64,000 nucleotides of DNA, taken from positions 44,774,445 to 44,838,444 of the forward strand of contig CM032666.1 in NCBI GenBank assembly GCA_019095985.1. Direction: 5' to 3'. This DNA is from Streblospio benedicti. Lineage: Eukaryota > Annelida > Polychaeta > Spionida > Spionidae. Below are positions 1 through 12,771 of this stretch, in pieces (position 1 is the first letter of the stretch; each line of letters begins with the position of its first letter). Below the pieces are notes generated by a model. The model was given only the letters and a program-made list of their open reading frames with translations. It was not told the DNA's origin and did no database searches. The translations under genes and the position numbers were made by a program.

Positions 1-390
1 GAGTCTTCAATCACAACACTTGATTTACCTTATTTATTTACAGTTTTGGACATTTATCTATGTCCATCCTCAGAATCTCTCACTGCGCATGTCAGTCCGA
101 GCGACTTCCCATTAGCATAATGGGGTCGAACATGTGAGAGCATTGGTGGCCTGACACTGGCCTCCCACGTCTTGGTTCATGCCATCTTTGTTTCCCGTAT
201 GTGTAATTGTGTATTGCCTCCTTGGTGGTGCAAGTCTGGTAATCACTCTCTCTATCTCTATCCATTATGCTAATAGGAAGTTGCTAGGACTAACATGCAC
301 AGTGAGAGATTCTGAGGATGGACAGAGATGAATGTCCGAAACTGTACAAGTGAATAATTAAGGTAAATCAAGTGTTGTGATTGAAAGAAT
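1..390. repeat. Inverted-repeat (MITE-like) element, left edge may be cut by the window
   Basis: Bases 1-122 and about 262-390 are imperfect inverted copies. 'aatcacaacacttgatttacc' near the start pairs with 'ggtaaatcaagtgttgtgatt' near the end, and 'cctcagaatctctcactg' pairs with 'cagtgagagattctgagg'. About 140 bases separate the arms. No coding capacity is visible. The element probably lies in a PIH1D1 intron. Confidence 0.75.
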
Positions 391-863
391 CATAAAGTGA
401 TATTCTTTAGAATGCAAATTGCACATGACAGTTAATCATTGATAGCCTCCACTCCCATCTAGGGCAAAAATTACATTGCACACATCGGCAATTGATGCTC
501 AGTTGCTTATGCCCCATTCATGACCATCTTCTTGTTTCTCCTGATATATATTGCTTCATTTATGTTTATGTCATGAGTTCACTTTCTCTTTCGACCACTG
601 TTGCGTTATCCAAATCAATGTCATGCTTGTAGTTATTCACATTGAACACAGTCAATTACCTCTTTCTTACTACAAATATAAAGGTTCCCTTTCTGTGTTA
701 CATGCTCTTTCAACCTTCCTCTAAGTTTCTGTCTCGCATGAAATCTTTTACATAAACTCAAAAACAGTCATGATAGAAACTGTCAATGGTAAAATTTGAA
801 TTCAAACACATTTGTGACAATGAAGACTTTCAAAGATATAGTCAGTTCTGATTCTCTTTATAG

Positions 864-3800
864 GTGGTCATGGATGTACTGCCTATGATGTAGTGATCAA
901 TCCAGAATTTTTTACCAGAATCTCCAATAGTCAAATTATGATGGGATTTTTCTTGACCGTTGTTCTTGAAGGTCTGGAATACAAGTACAACATAAGCTTG
1001 GATAGAAGTAAGTTTGGTGTCTGTCTATAGGTCTACATGTGTAATATTATTTCCTTTTCTTGTGCTTGTATATATATACAATATTGGGGGGGGGGGGAAT
1101 GAACCAATAACAACAAATAACTACTTTGTGCTTACTATTGGATTTTGTTTAAACTTTTACTTCACTGACTGATTTGTCTCTTCGATGTCACATTCATGGC
1201 TGAATTGTCTATTACAGTGAATAATCCAGTAACATTGATTTGTTTGAATTCTTAAATTCTGTACATGGTTTCATAGATTGGAAGATGCTGAAAAATAGAA
1301 AATTTGTTGGAACATTGCCTGAACAGACAGTTAGAGCTCAATCAAAACCTTTAATAATGGATGTTGAAAGGTAATATATAGGTGCTTTGTTATTTGGCAA
1401 TGGGAATTTTTTCTTCTATGCATTGTGTTTGCAAGCATGTGTCCCAGCACCATATTGGAATGGGGCTCTTGGAAGAGGAAGGGGTATCTACTATATATAT
1501 TATACAAACACTATTCTTATTGATATGAAAATAGAGTAGCGGATCAAACTACAAAAACACAGTGGGAGCCAGGGCATCTGTTTAAAGTGTTTGATAACTG
1601 CTCTGGTACATCCTTTATAACTTTACACAGTTGAAATAATCAAATAAGTTTACTATTTCCACAAAAATCTCATCCCTATTTGGTTTCTGTCTAGCGCACA
1701 AGAAGTTAAAGGACTAAACTTAATCCTATCTTGTTTTTTCATTGGCTATATGACTTAGATTTGCTTCTGTTGACTTCTGTGTTAGTGTATTCAAGAAAAA
1801 GGTTCACAGTATGAAAACGCTTATACCTATGGCTTGTAAATTGAATTTCTTGAATTAGAGGTGAACAGTATCTCAGATTTTAATTTTCATGAACCTTTAC
1901 CCATTTTTCAGAAAGTTATTAAGGTTTAAAGATTTTGTATACACAGTACAACCTCTTTTATCCGAACACAGGAAAGCTGGATGGACATTCGAAAAAAGCA
2001 AATAACCAGATGAGGATTTTCTATATCAACAAGAATAGTGCTTGTATTGTAGATATTAGTATAGTATATATACTATATACGCCCCCCCCACCCCCCTTAC
2101 AATGCTCGGGCCTCTGGAGGATATATGGTTAAAATATTTTATAATAAAGATGTGCAGGTGTGAAGTTAGTTATACTTTGTCCTTTTGTACTCTTTCTATC
2201 TAATTTTTCTATTTATAATATATATACTGATATAATATGCATGTACTGATAAACATTAAATGATAAGGTGATACCTAACAACCCAAAATATTAACATCAG
2301 ACAGACATTTCTTGATAAATGAAATCTTTAGTTCACATGAACATCAACATGCAATAGGGCAATATTCATATACCATAGAGTAGATATGGCAAGTCATAGT
2401 CAGTGTCTCGATTCATCTGGGCACCTTAACGGATCTCTGTGGCCTCTGATCATCCTTGTGAACCCCCTGCTACCAATTTGAAATCACTGCGCCATCATTA
2501 GTGCTGATCTTGTAACTAAAGTGCCACTGCAAGTGGCATTTGGCATCCATTTCAGATGCCTGCCAAGAGTGACAAATTCTTGTCAAGTTCTTTATATGTG
2601 CATAATTTTTGTATGGCCCTGAGGGACACATACCACGAATAATTCCACATTCAGTCATCCAACGATAGGCATCCATGAATTTGCCTTTGTGAGAGGGGAA
2701 TGTAACTGCTGCAAGGCTTGTGGGATGTGATCATTTCGTTGTGCTTAATGAATTTATTGATCCATTGACTGTCATCATTCTCAAAAGTCTGTATCCCATT
2801 CTTGTACAAGCAAAAGGGTGTCTTATAATCATTATTTCAGTACTACCAGATTAAGTATTAATTCAGCTGTCCTGTGTGCGATCTTGTGACCCTTCAGCTG
2901 CACATCGCAAAAAGCACAACGAAAGATGAACCTGTTAAACGTGTGGGTTGATCCTGATGTGTCAACTGCGGAGTGATAACTATCCTTTAACTTCCAATGT
3001 CTTTATTATTCACTTGTATTCTTCATTCATACATCAATCACATACATACATACATATAACAGACAATAGCTACATCAGCCTATCATAATGAAACTGCTGT
3101 GTACTCTATACCTCGGACATAGTGACAATAGTACTAGACGCATTGTTACTGCTGCGTGGTGGTTATATACACAGACACCAGACATGCTGACATGTTTGTC
3201 TGCATGTTCACCTTGAACCATATGATCACAGAACGTGAGTTACATACATGCTTCATGATTAAGTACGTTTCACCTTGATCTACATACTGAGGCTAACAAC
3301 ATGTCATATCACTGGACACAAGTGTACACAGCTGTACGAGGTGCACTACCAATCGAACCGCATAACAGAACCCACTCTATATCATATCAGCTCTCATAGA
3401 AGCAAGTTTTGAGCAATATATTGAGCCCTTGATATTCAGGGTGGATGAACCCAATAGCTTCTCAAAAGTGGCTGCACTGGGCGATGAAAATCACACAAAC
3501 GTTAATACCTACTACCTGAGTTACAAAGGTGATTGGGGTCACTGATAATATCACAACACCAACAACATAAGGACATTGCTAATTTGCTATCTCTATTTTT
3601 CCTGCGACAAAGTTAAATCAAGCACGCTTCTACTACTTACGTGAAGAACAGTCCTATATCACTACAAGAGAATTGTCTCAAAATCTGACAATATCACATC
3701 AACAACATAGTTAGGGAGTACCAAACCTATTACTTGATTATGTGATCAAGCAAACTCCTACTAGCTTTGTAACATATTCACTGGCCTGTCTTCCACAGTG

Positions 3801-5203
3801 ACTAGGTTGTTCAATAAGTAAATGAATGTGAGAACCATTGACTGTTAATAGCTGTTGTCATGTGAACTGCGGATTTCATTGGATGCACGACAATGAAGGA
3901 ACTGGTACCCGTTTGAGATAATGCTTGTCTGACTTCAATTTTTACTTCCTAAGTCTAAAAGGTATCTTAATCATTATGGAACTCAGCAAGAATATACTTT
4001 TCATCAATATAAAAATCACTGTTTTTTATCATATGCTAGTTCAGAAACCAACACACTAAAGCCAGCCTCCAGACTTATCTCAGAAGTATCTGCAAAAGAA
4101 GAGAAGGAAGCTCCAAAAATTAAGTAAGGATAATAATTTTATGATATACATGTATTAGGTAATCAATAATCTAACTTTTGTTTTGCAACTTAGTAATTTA
4201 GTTGAACATTTTAAACCTATTTGTATAGAAGTTAAAACTTATTTTGTATTAAAAACTATATTATAATTTATTAGAGCACCAGAACCTCCATATACTATCA
4301 TCCAAGAGCCACCAGAAGGACATCCTGAATATCTAGTAGGTGAATTACATCTGCCCAAAATAGTAAGTACTTTTTGTCTAAGCATTAAAATTTTGAATGC
4401 TGTAAAAATTATATCAATAATGTGCCATAATGAAGTATAAATTGGATTAATATGAAATTCATCATAGTTTTGAAATTTAATTTATTATAATAATTACAGA
4501 AAACAGCAGCTTCACTCACTCTTCATATAGGAGAAGATCGTATTGTGTTAGCTACACGATCACATGTTTACGGTTTAGACATATTTCTTCCTTACAATAT
4601 AATTCAAGAAGAATGTGGGGCTCAGTTTGATAGAAAATCCAAGGTAGTATATATATAATTTTTTTTTCCATATTTCTTTCATTTGGTAATTTCATAATGT
4701 AAAGGATTAGGTTCAGAAGCCTCGTTAAAAAGCATGTCCAGTGTAGAGGATAGTCACCCCTCTGTACACAAAAGAACTCACCTGGCTTGAAAATTATAGC
4801 TAGTGTGATCCCTTCACCCTAACGCTCAGTTGGTTATCTAACCAGCCTCTGGAAGTCATTGTACCAACACCAAATATTTATTTCAACATATCTCTGTTGA
4901 TTAAATCCCAATACAAATTTTGATGGAACTGAATTTAAGCCCTGCCTAATTCCCAACGAAATGATATGCTCAATGTTACATGGAAATTTTGGAAATTCAA
5001 TTGTCTCAGGTATGGTGTTTATATTGGTCAATGCAACTGTAAACACTTTGTTTTTAAAGCTATGTGTATTACATTAATTTATCTTACTGTGTTTTTTCTA
5101 AGTTTTGTTTGATTAATTGTTTTTCATTCGTATAAAGCTATTATTTAATTATTTACAGATTCTGACGTTAACGCTACCTGTACAGCTTCAGATGGAAAGT
5201 TAG
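864..5203 (+). CDS. PIH1D1: PIH1 domain-containing protein 1, 3' part (six exons)
   Basis: Subunit of the R2TP co-chaperone complex (RUVBL1/2-RPAP3-PIH1D1), which works with HSP90 in assembling PIKKs, snoRNPs and RNA polymerase II. Exons read from splice sites and frame: 864-1007, 1277-1370, 4040-4123, 4275-4362, 4500-4643, 5159-5203 (stop TAG). They give about 199 residues and all phases agree. The first exon reads GHGCTAYDVVINPEFFTRI, close to human 'GQGCTAYDVAVNSDFYRRM', followed by EGLEYKYN and WKMLKNRKFVGTLPEQ; this is the end of the PIH1 N domain. Exons 4-6 encode the C-terminal CS-like beta-sandwich (PEYLVGELHLPK, GLDIFLPYNI, FDRKSK, LTLTLPVQ). The first exon needs one upstream nucleotide, so the 5' exons, including the phospho-peptide-binding part, must lie upstream of what I can see. 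Identification is by remembered similarity to human PIH1D1 along the whole part. Confidence 0.9.
1941..2000 (+). repeat. Single terminus resembling pogo/Tigger-type DNA transposons
   Basis: 'cagtacaacctcttttatccgaac' is the kind of terminal sequence seen in pogo/Tigger elements, and it resembles the ends of the MITE at 59413-59748. No matching inverted end was found downstream, so the boundary is uncertain. It lies inside the second visible PIH1D1 intron. Confidence 0.35.
4705..4873 (+). repeat. Dispersed repeat, copy 1 of 4
   Basis: Shares 'gaagcctcgttaaaa', 'aaagaactcacct' and 'cagttggtta' blocks in the same order with 47729-47905, 48012-48162 and 16528-16660. All four copies have the same orientation. 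This copy lies in the last PIH1D1 intron. It is probably a SINE body or other short interspersed element; no tRNA-like head is seen here. Confidence 0.6.
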
Positions 5204-5296
5204 AAGTGATTTGGCTCGAATTTGACTTTTTCATATTTACTCTATTTTGAAATTGTAACATAAGCTAAGCTATATGGATAAATCTTTTATAAATGT

Positions 5297-5302
5297 AATA
5301 AA
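5297..5302 (+). promoter_or_regulatory. Candidate poly(A) signal of PIH1D1
   Basis: AATAAA hexamer 94 bases after the PIH1D1 stop codon. It is the first such hexamer in the presumed 3' UTR. Confidence 0.5.
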
Positions 5303-5499
5303 GAGGATACATTAGTATGGTATATATTATACCGGTACATTTTGTTTGCAGCTCGAAGGAGTGGATATCCATCCTGATGTCTTTATTTTTGTCAATAAAT
5401 ATCATGCAAACCATAAGTTTATACTATACACAATTGTTTTATCCGCCAGTAGGCGGTATTCATATCTCTTTAATGGTCTTTTTCGACCTTTGATGAATG

Positions 5500-7890
5500 T
5501 ATGAATTTTTATTTTATGTATTATTTATTTAAATCTCCCTGGACGAAGTCCGAAGGGGGATTTCTTGCTTTGCTTCTGTCTGTCTTTCTGTCCGCCCATC
5601 CGCCCGTGCGTGCGTCCGAAATAAACAGGCTGATAACTCGAAGACTACTTGAGCTATTGATTTGCAAATTGAATATGTCTTGTTTGAGGAAAAAAGTACG
5701 TCTCAAAAAATTTTGTTTGTATTTTGGCCTACTTTTGACGTGAGAAGTATTTGACCTATGGTCACCAAACTTCATATTTAGCTTTGTTGTACTACTCTCC
5801 AGAGCTGATTAGATTTTGGTGTACTTTGGCCTACTTTTGTTGAAGTTACGATGTGTTTTTAAAAACAAATTATTACGTAATTGTGTTTATCTGTCTCCTG
5901 GGAACAGTTTGACGTATCATCAACAAACTTTACATTTGGTATGTCTATGTCACACTCCTCACGTGATTTGATATTGGTGTACTGTGGCCTACTTTTGAAC
6001 TTATGAGCGTTACATAATAAACCTTGTTAACACTCTACTGGGAGAAGTATTTGACCTATGGTCACCAAACTTCATATTTAGCTTCGTTGTACTACTCTCC
6101 AGAGCTGGTTAGATTTTGGTGTACTTTGGCCCACTTTTGATGAAGTTACGATGTGTTTTTAAAAACATTATAACATAATTGTGTTTATCTGTCTCCTGGG
6201 AACAGTTTATGACGTATCGTCACCAAACTTATCCTTTGGTATGTCTATGTCACTCTCCTCACGTGATTGATATTGGTGTACTTTGGCCTACTTTTGAACT
6301 TACGAGCGTTACGTAATAAACCTTGTTAACACTCTACAGGGAGAAGTATTTAACCTATGGTCACCAAACTTCATATTTAGGGACCATTCAGTATTTATGA
6401 CAGGGTGGGGTAGGAGGATTTTAGGACGGGCCATGAACTTTTGTCAGAATGTTTGGAGGGGGGGCTATCAATTTTTTCACACACTTTTATGGGGGGCTAT
6501 CAAATTTTTCACATAAAATTTACCTCTATTTTTTTAGGATTCTGTACTAAAATGTATACTGTGTTTTTTATATTATGGATATCCATCAAATAGGATTTTA
6601 GTTAACCAACAAAGATTGCGTTAACTGTTGGAGGGGGGGTGTCATCAATTTTTGTCACATGAAATTGAGGGAGGGTTACAAAAATTTTCACAGAGGTTTG
6701 AGGGGGGGCTATTAATTTTTCACAGCAATTTTGGAAAATCCTCCTACCCCACCCTGTCACAAATACTGAATGGTCCCTTAATAATTATAGCTTCGTTGTA
6801 CTACTCTCCAGAGCTGATTACTCAGTTTTGATGTACTTTGAGATTTGATGAAAGGCCGGCATGTGTTTTAAAAACACAGCATTATGGGGCAGGAGGACAG
6901 TTTATGAGCAGCCTGGGGATTTTAGACACCTAATCACCAGCAAACTTGGGGGGCAGTCTGATAGTCAACATGAGATGATTTAATTTTTCGGGTTCAAAAG
7001 GCCTCTGTCAATTATGACACTTATTGGGAAATGACCTTCTGTGCCGGACATGCTGCACCCCAAGCAGGAACGACTCACTTTGTTTTTAGGTAATTTAGAT
7101 TTTTTCGGCATTTGCATTACATGTCTCATATAATGTAAATTCCAAAAACTTCAATCTATTTGTAATATAAATTCCGAAATTTTAGCAATTAAGTTCTAAA
7201 AGAATAAAACCTAGGTTAATAATAAAAAAATCAAACATTCATCTTAGTCCTTGCCATATACCTAATTAGTCCTAGATTAACCAAATACATATGGCTAGTA
7301 TCGATCTTAATCTATAGTCTAGTCTATGGGAAAAAAAGATTGAGTCACGTATTTGTGGTTAGTCCTAAATTAATCAAAGATGGAAAGACAGTTAAAGAGA
7401 AATAGAAAAGAGACATATTTTGATGTTTATGGGGTTGTAAAAAAGTGACTGCTAATTTTATTTTGTGCTGCAAAATTGAAACTTGTTCTCTATAATTATT
7501 GCATTTATTCATCTACATTATATAGTATACATTATATCCATTATTAAACCTAAAATGAAATTTGAAACTAATTATTAATATAGTTAGATTTGGCTAATTA
7601 GTTGTGAATTTTAGATCCAAGTTAATTCTGATACATGAATTTTAAACTAGCATTTTGGTGTACTTTGGCCTACTTTTGATGAAATTACGATGTGTTTTAA
7701 AAACAAATTATTATGAATTTCTGTTTATCCGTCTCCTGGGAAGATTTTATTACCTATCATCACCAAACTTGACATTTTGTATGACTATGTCACTCGCCTT
7801 ATGTGATTTGATATTTGAGTACTTTGGCCTACTTTTCACAAATGACCTGATCGGGGAAATGACCTGATCGGGGAAGGAGAGATTTACGGC
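5500..7890. repeat. Satellite-like array, about 300-bp units, disrupted
   Basis: Starts with a 'tgtctgtctttctgtccgcccatccgcccg' type of stretch (5575-5612). Units then recur, reading 'gtcaccaaacttcatatttagct...', 'ctctccagagctg', 'tttggtgtactttggcc', 'gatgtgtttttaaaaac', 'tgtctcctgggaa'. Starts fall near 5760, 6062 and 6359, with broken units near 6790 and 7655-7870. The period is near 300 bases. The third unit is split by the MITE at 6381-6778. ORFs across this region are repeat-derived and not credible genes. Confidence 0.75.
6381..6778. mobile_element. MITE with ~45-bp inverted ends and TTA duplication
   Basis: The left end 'gggaccattcagtatttatg' is mirrored by the right end 'aaatactgaatggtccc', and complementarity continues through a 'gggtggggtaggaggatttt' block. 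The flanks carry TTA on both sides, and the insertion splits a satellite unit, so its edges can be read from the other units. No transposase is present. A 3-bp TTA duplication fits PIF/Harbinger-type elements, but the family is an inference. The interior is G-rich. Confidence 0.8.
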
Positions 7891-8492
7891 GTCCCGACGA
7901 CTACTTGTTTTTATTTAATTTAGATTTTTTTTCGGCATTTGCATTACATGGCCATATAATGTAAATGGCAAAAATCAGGCCATGTAATATAAATGACGAA
8001 AATCTTAGAAATTAAGTTCTAAATAGAATAAAAGTAATAATAATAAAAAAAAATCGTGCATTCATCTTAGTCCTTGCCATATACCTAATTAGTCCTAGAT
8101 TAACCAAATACATATGGCTAGTATCGATCTTAATCTATATCCTAGTCTATGGGAAACAAAGATTGAGTCACGTATTTGTGGTTAGTCCTAAATTAATCAA
8201 AGATGGAAAAAGACAGTTAAAGAGACCTAAAAGAGACATATTTTATGTTTATGGGGTTGTAAAAAAAAGTGACTGGCTAATTTAATATCGCAAGTTGCAA
8301 TGCAAAAATTGAAATTATTCAAAAAAATATAATTATTGCACATTTACATGGCATTAACATCTACATTATATATACATTATAGCCTTAGCGCCAACATTAG
8401 GAATAAATGAAATTTGAATTACTAATTATTAATAGGTTAGATATGGCTAATTAGCTTTGTGAATTACTAATCCAAGTTAATTGGGATACCCA
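7089..8492. repeat. Direct duplication of a ~550-bp segment (7089-7636 and 7911-8492)
   Basis: Both copies begin 'taatttagattttttt-cggcatttgcattacatg' and share 'tcttagtccttgccatatac', 'aaagattgagtcacgtattt' and 'ttaatccaagttaatt'-like blocks in the same order, with small indels. The spacer (about 7640-7910) holds a broken unit of the neighbouring satellite. No gene is visible. Confidence 0.75.
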
Positions 8493-8990
8493 CAACTTCG
8501 TTTAGATGTAAAATCATCATGGGATATATTTATTTGAGCTCTGACTTGGAGTGAATGACCACGTGCTTGTGTATATTTATGTTAGTGGTTGGTATGGGAA
8601 CCCACATCTATGTGTCCAATCATATTCCTTGGAGTTAATTAGCTAACTTGGGGTTGTGAGTATACGTATATATAAGTGTTTAAGGTTAATCCATACACAT
8701 GCGATTTTGTCCACATATTCTGCTTTCCTCAATCATGAATCAGTTCTTTGAGACAGAACATAAATGGAAATAAATGTGCTTATTTACAATCGCCATTCAC
8801 AGTGTTTTTCGTGCTTTATTAGTGACTTAACAATTATACCAGGCCATATCTTGCATTCTTTTCACACTATATTTTTCCCAACTCTCCATGAATCAAACAG
8901 CACATCTTTACCGCAGTGCACACATGCTTATCACTCACATTAGCATTCATACTAGTGCGGGCATTGATCTTTATTCATAAACTCTTTATT

Positions 8991-9181
8991 CAGGTTGATG
9001 TCACACTACAGTCTCCGATAGTAATTTATATATTTTTAGCTGGTAAAGATTTACATGCTAATTCTAGTAGACCAGAATCAAGATTTTATAACCATACATT
9101 GGCCATACTCTACTAAAATTAACATGTAAATCTTTACCTGCTGAAAAAATTGTCATGGGCCCATAGAGTGACATCAACCTG
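8991..9181. repeat. Short near-palindromic element (~190 bp)
   Basis: 'caggttgatgtcac' at the left is mirrored exactly by 'gtgacatcaacctg' at the right. Complementarity continues with 'ggtaaagatttacatg' against 'catgtaaatctttacc'. The loop is about 30 bases. It is too short to encode anything and looks like a hairpin MITE. Confidence 0.75.
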
Positions 9182-9218
9182 GATACAGAGATGGAACACA
9201 GATTACTTAAACAGTTTA

Positions 9219-10468
9219 AGGGCTGAGTCATTATTTAAGAAGTGGGGGGTCAGAAGTTTTTCTAGACATCGGTGTTAACGTTTCTAACTTCTGACCCCCC
9301 CCCCATGGGTTTGCAAATCAAACATATGACCCCCCCCCCCAACATCGAAATATATCCCTGGAATATGAACTTCCGACCCCCCCCCACTTTAGTATATATA
9401 ACTTACCTAGCATATGACACCCCCATTTCCACATGCCCTGTGTATGTAATATGTATTAGCATAGCATTGTACTGTCATATCTACAGAACAAATTTGCAAA
9501 AATATTTAGCTATATATGAATGAAACTATGAATGAATGAAACTAGTTTTTCCCCAGTTTATTAAATGCAATAAACAAAATGTAATACAAACTGTATATAT
9601 TAACTTGTCATGATATAAAAGGACTGATGCTATTTAATTAAATTTAGAGAAAGCGATTTAATCTTCAATCTGTTATTTTGAAAAAAAAGTAAAAGAATTT
9701 ATATTGTATTTTCCAAAAATAAAAGTTACTGATTAGTCGAAAGACAATTTATCATAATATATTCAATCTTGATAAAGGGATTCATATTCCATTTCATGAG
9801 TTGCTTGCAGTGGCTCAGACAATTGCTCTAATATAAGAGCCGATAAGGTATTATCAAAAACTGTAGATTCAATTAATAGCACCAGTCATTTCATATCATG
9901 ACAAGTTAACTTTGATATATTTTAAGCAGTACAAATTCTTGGGGAAGGCACTTGTTTCTTAAAGAAATTTTTTCCCTCCAATGACTAAAATCCTCTGTCA
10001 AAAGCATTTTGGCAAATATGAGCAATACAATTGCACGTAGAATATTGACATATAAAACTAAGTACAAAATTACAAGATATTTATTACAACCAAATGATTA
10101 ATCACATACCAAAGAAATAGATCAGGACATTCTACCAACATTTATTAAGAAATGTAAACACTTGCCACGGCCCCTTTCAGTAAATTTACAAAATTTGAAC
10201 ATTTGACCCCCCCCCAGTAAAATTTCAAGAATCAGGATATTTGACACCCCCATATTCTTCCATTTCAGACTTCTGACACCCCCCCCCACACACACACAAC
10301 TTCCATTTTGAAACTTCTGACACCCCCCCACAACATTCAAAATCAAACTTTTGAACACCCCCCCCCCACACACACACACACAACATTCAAATTCAAACAT
10401 CTGACGCCCTCCGTTTTTTCCGACCCCCACCCCCACCCCCAACACGGCTTAAATAATGACTCAGCCCT
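9219..10468. mobile_element. Non-autonomous DNA transposon, 1.25 kb, TTA duplication, C-rich arrays inside both ends
   Basis: The left end 'agggctgagtcattatttaa' is mirrored by the right end 'ttaaataatgactcagccct'. The flanking TTA is duplicated (9216-9218 and 10469-10471). Just inside each end sits an array of C-runs: 9245-9400 and 10180-10445, with units of the type 'aacttctgacacccccccc' plus (CA)n. The middle is AT-rich with no credible ORF; ORFs across the arrays are low-complexity artefacts. Confidence 0.75.
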
Positions 10469-10771
10469 TTATTGCGCCGTAAAACATGAGGTGCGGCTCC
10501 ACCTTTACACCACCTGTCAAAATATTACGTGTGCTCTCATAGGTTTGTTAATTTTTGACCAATCACGTGAGAGAAAATATTTGGTCGTCGATGCAACATT
10601 TTTGTTAGTGGAAGTTGCTGTAATATTTGTTATAAAATTTTACTGTCATTTGCCACGAAAGTTATTTATATATGTACATGTTGTTCTGCGGATATCTTTG
10701 AGCTTTTCCCCATTTTTTTACTGGCAAGTAAGCATATGGCTACGTTTCTCACACTTATTATATTGATTTAA

Positions 10772-12100
10772 GTACAGAATATATGACACCCATAGAATCT
10801 GCATGTCTTATCTACTAACATTTCATTGATTTCATGCATACAGATACACTAACAGAGGGTTTAGTATCTCATTGGAGGGCGTGTATAAAATAGCCCTAGA
10901 GACTAGAGATTACATATAGACGACCCCCTCATGTGAGGCTGGGTGGGTAGGAGGGAATGGGGGTTTACACTCAGATTATCACAATATCAACGTTGGTAGG
11001 GCTGAAAGCCCCTATTTTTTCCTCACCTCAATTCCAGTGATAAAATTTGGTAATGGCCTGTTGGCCAGAGGCTAGTACAACCTTAGATGGGCTAATAATG
11101 TTTCCCAAATGATGGCCGAATTCACCCTAGCACCTCCCTCTCTCCGACCCTTTCTAGATCTATAGCAATGTGAAAGTTGAATATTGGTCAGGTCTGCATG
11201 CTTAACTTAGCACTAGTATTCAGTGATCGCTCTGGAAAATTGTCAAACCGAGACACGTGTCTCACCCAATTTGTAAAAATGAGACAGATGAGAAAAAAGC
11301 GAGACAAAATGTGGCAATCTTTTAAGAAATTGAGACATACATGTAATTACATATATTTGAAAAACTAATTGGAAGCATGTTAATTATGTATTCATTTTAC
11401 CATCTCAATTTCTTTGATGGGGGGGGGGCGGCCACATAATGCATTTTTTGTGTGTGTGGCGGGGGCACGGTCCCCCTGCCCCCGCCCCACCATCCCCGGC
11501 TGCTACGGCCATGTATATAAATAAAAATTCCAAATTACTATGAAACCCAGCCACATGGCTCCAATGCACAATCTATAGACAAAAATATAGCTGACTACCG
11601 TGTTAATCATATATTGTGAGATGTCAATAAATTAGTTCAAGATACTACAGACATAGTAAATAGGAGTGGGATGGGCTGTCACTTGGTAATAAACTATTTT
11701 TATTTCTGTTTAGAGCAACACACGCAGATCCATACATTTCTTTGAGGACACCAAGCTGGTGCTTCATGTATACAATGCCCTTTTCTGTTTGTTTTAATAA
11801 TATGGATGGAATCCGTGTGTACATGGGATCATAGGCCTTTAACTGAACTCAATTTCTTTTTCCACAAATAAAGCTGACTTTATTTTGGCACGGTAATTTC
11901 ACCGAACGTAACTTTCCTGCGCGTATATGTCATTACATATCATGGTTTATTATGAAAGAAAGGTCAAACACGCTGCACATGTATACTAGATCTGCTTTCA
12001 TCGCAAAGTTGTCCACCTGTTGCTGTGATTCTGAGTGATTCTGGGTGTCAAATCGATTGAAATCGCATTTGTTGATTGTCATTCTCAAATATAGCAATGT
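10772..12100. other. Intergenic stretch, no gene seen
   Basis: No ORF with recognisable protein content was seen on either strand. It holds scattered G-runs (11418-11480) and otherwise AT-rich single-copy-looking sequence up to the assembly gap. Confidence 0.6.
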
Positions 12101-12200
12101 NNNNNNNNNNNNNNNNNNNNNNNNNNNNNNNNNNNNNNNNNNNNNNNNNNNNNNNNNNNNNNNNNNNNNNNNNNNNNNNNNNNNNNNNNNNNNNNNNNNN
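12101..12200. other. Assembly gap (100 N)
   Basis: A run of exactly 100 N, the usual placeholder for a scaffold gap of unknown size. Confidence 0.99.
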
Positions 12201-12425
12201 TTGAAGTCTGATAATAAACCAAATAAACTGCGACACAGACGTCACAGCCATAGTCTGGAAATGCGACAAGCAGAATTTTTATGGGGAAAAAGTCGCAAAA
12301 TCGCGGTCGAGAGCTATCACTGAGTATTACATCTCCATATAGAATGTATGAATGTGTACCAAATGTGTAGTTTTGGCACTCTGCTTGCCACAGGCTAGTC
12401 TTAATTCATGCTAGAGCACCAATGT

Positions 12426-12771
12426 GCTTCCGTGGCCGAGTGGATAGGGAGTTGGACTCGTGCCCAGAAGGTCGCGGGTTCGATTCCCGGTCGGGTCTGG
12501 TAGTAGGTGTTGAGCAAACCTACCTCTAACAGGTTGCACACTGCTCCGTGGCACCTACACGTTAAATAGGTACAGGTCAGGCGAGTGAACGCTAATGTGA
12601 GTGATTAGCACGTCTGCGCTACGGTAGCGATGTGCTGTATCCTCCCCGGGGAGTTGAGAAGGATATAGTGTGACAAGGATGCCAATGACCTGGTGTAAAT
12701 ATGTAAAGTCGCTAGAGCACGATAACAGTGAATTGCGACTATAAACAACCACATTTACATTTACATTTACA
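12426..12771 (+). repeat. tRNA-derived SINE, full-length copy
   Basis: The head has a Pol III A box (TGGCCGAGTGG) and B box (GGTTCGATTCC) at tRNA-like spacing. The 5' and 3' acceptor sequences do not pair, so this is not a working tRNA gene. A ~250-bp body follows, including 'caaggatgccaatgacctgg', and it ends in an (ATTTAC)n tail. A diverged, 5'-truncated relative is at 37961-38147, which supports an interspersed repeat family. Confidence 0.8.

Noticed and set aside
10122-10766. Two ORFs of 107 and 152 codons on opposite strands
   Set aside because: They translate the C-run/(CA)n arrays at the end of a transposon; low-complexity content and no domain.
12426-12500. Functional tRNA gene
   Set aside because: A and B boxes are perfect, but the acceptor stem does not pair and a SINE body and (ATTTAC)n tail follow.
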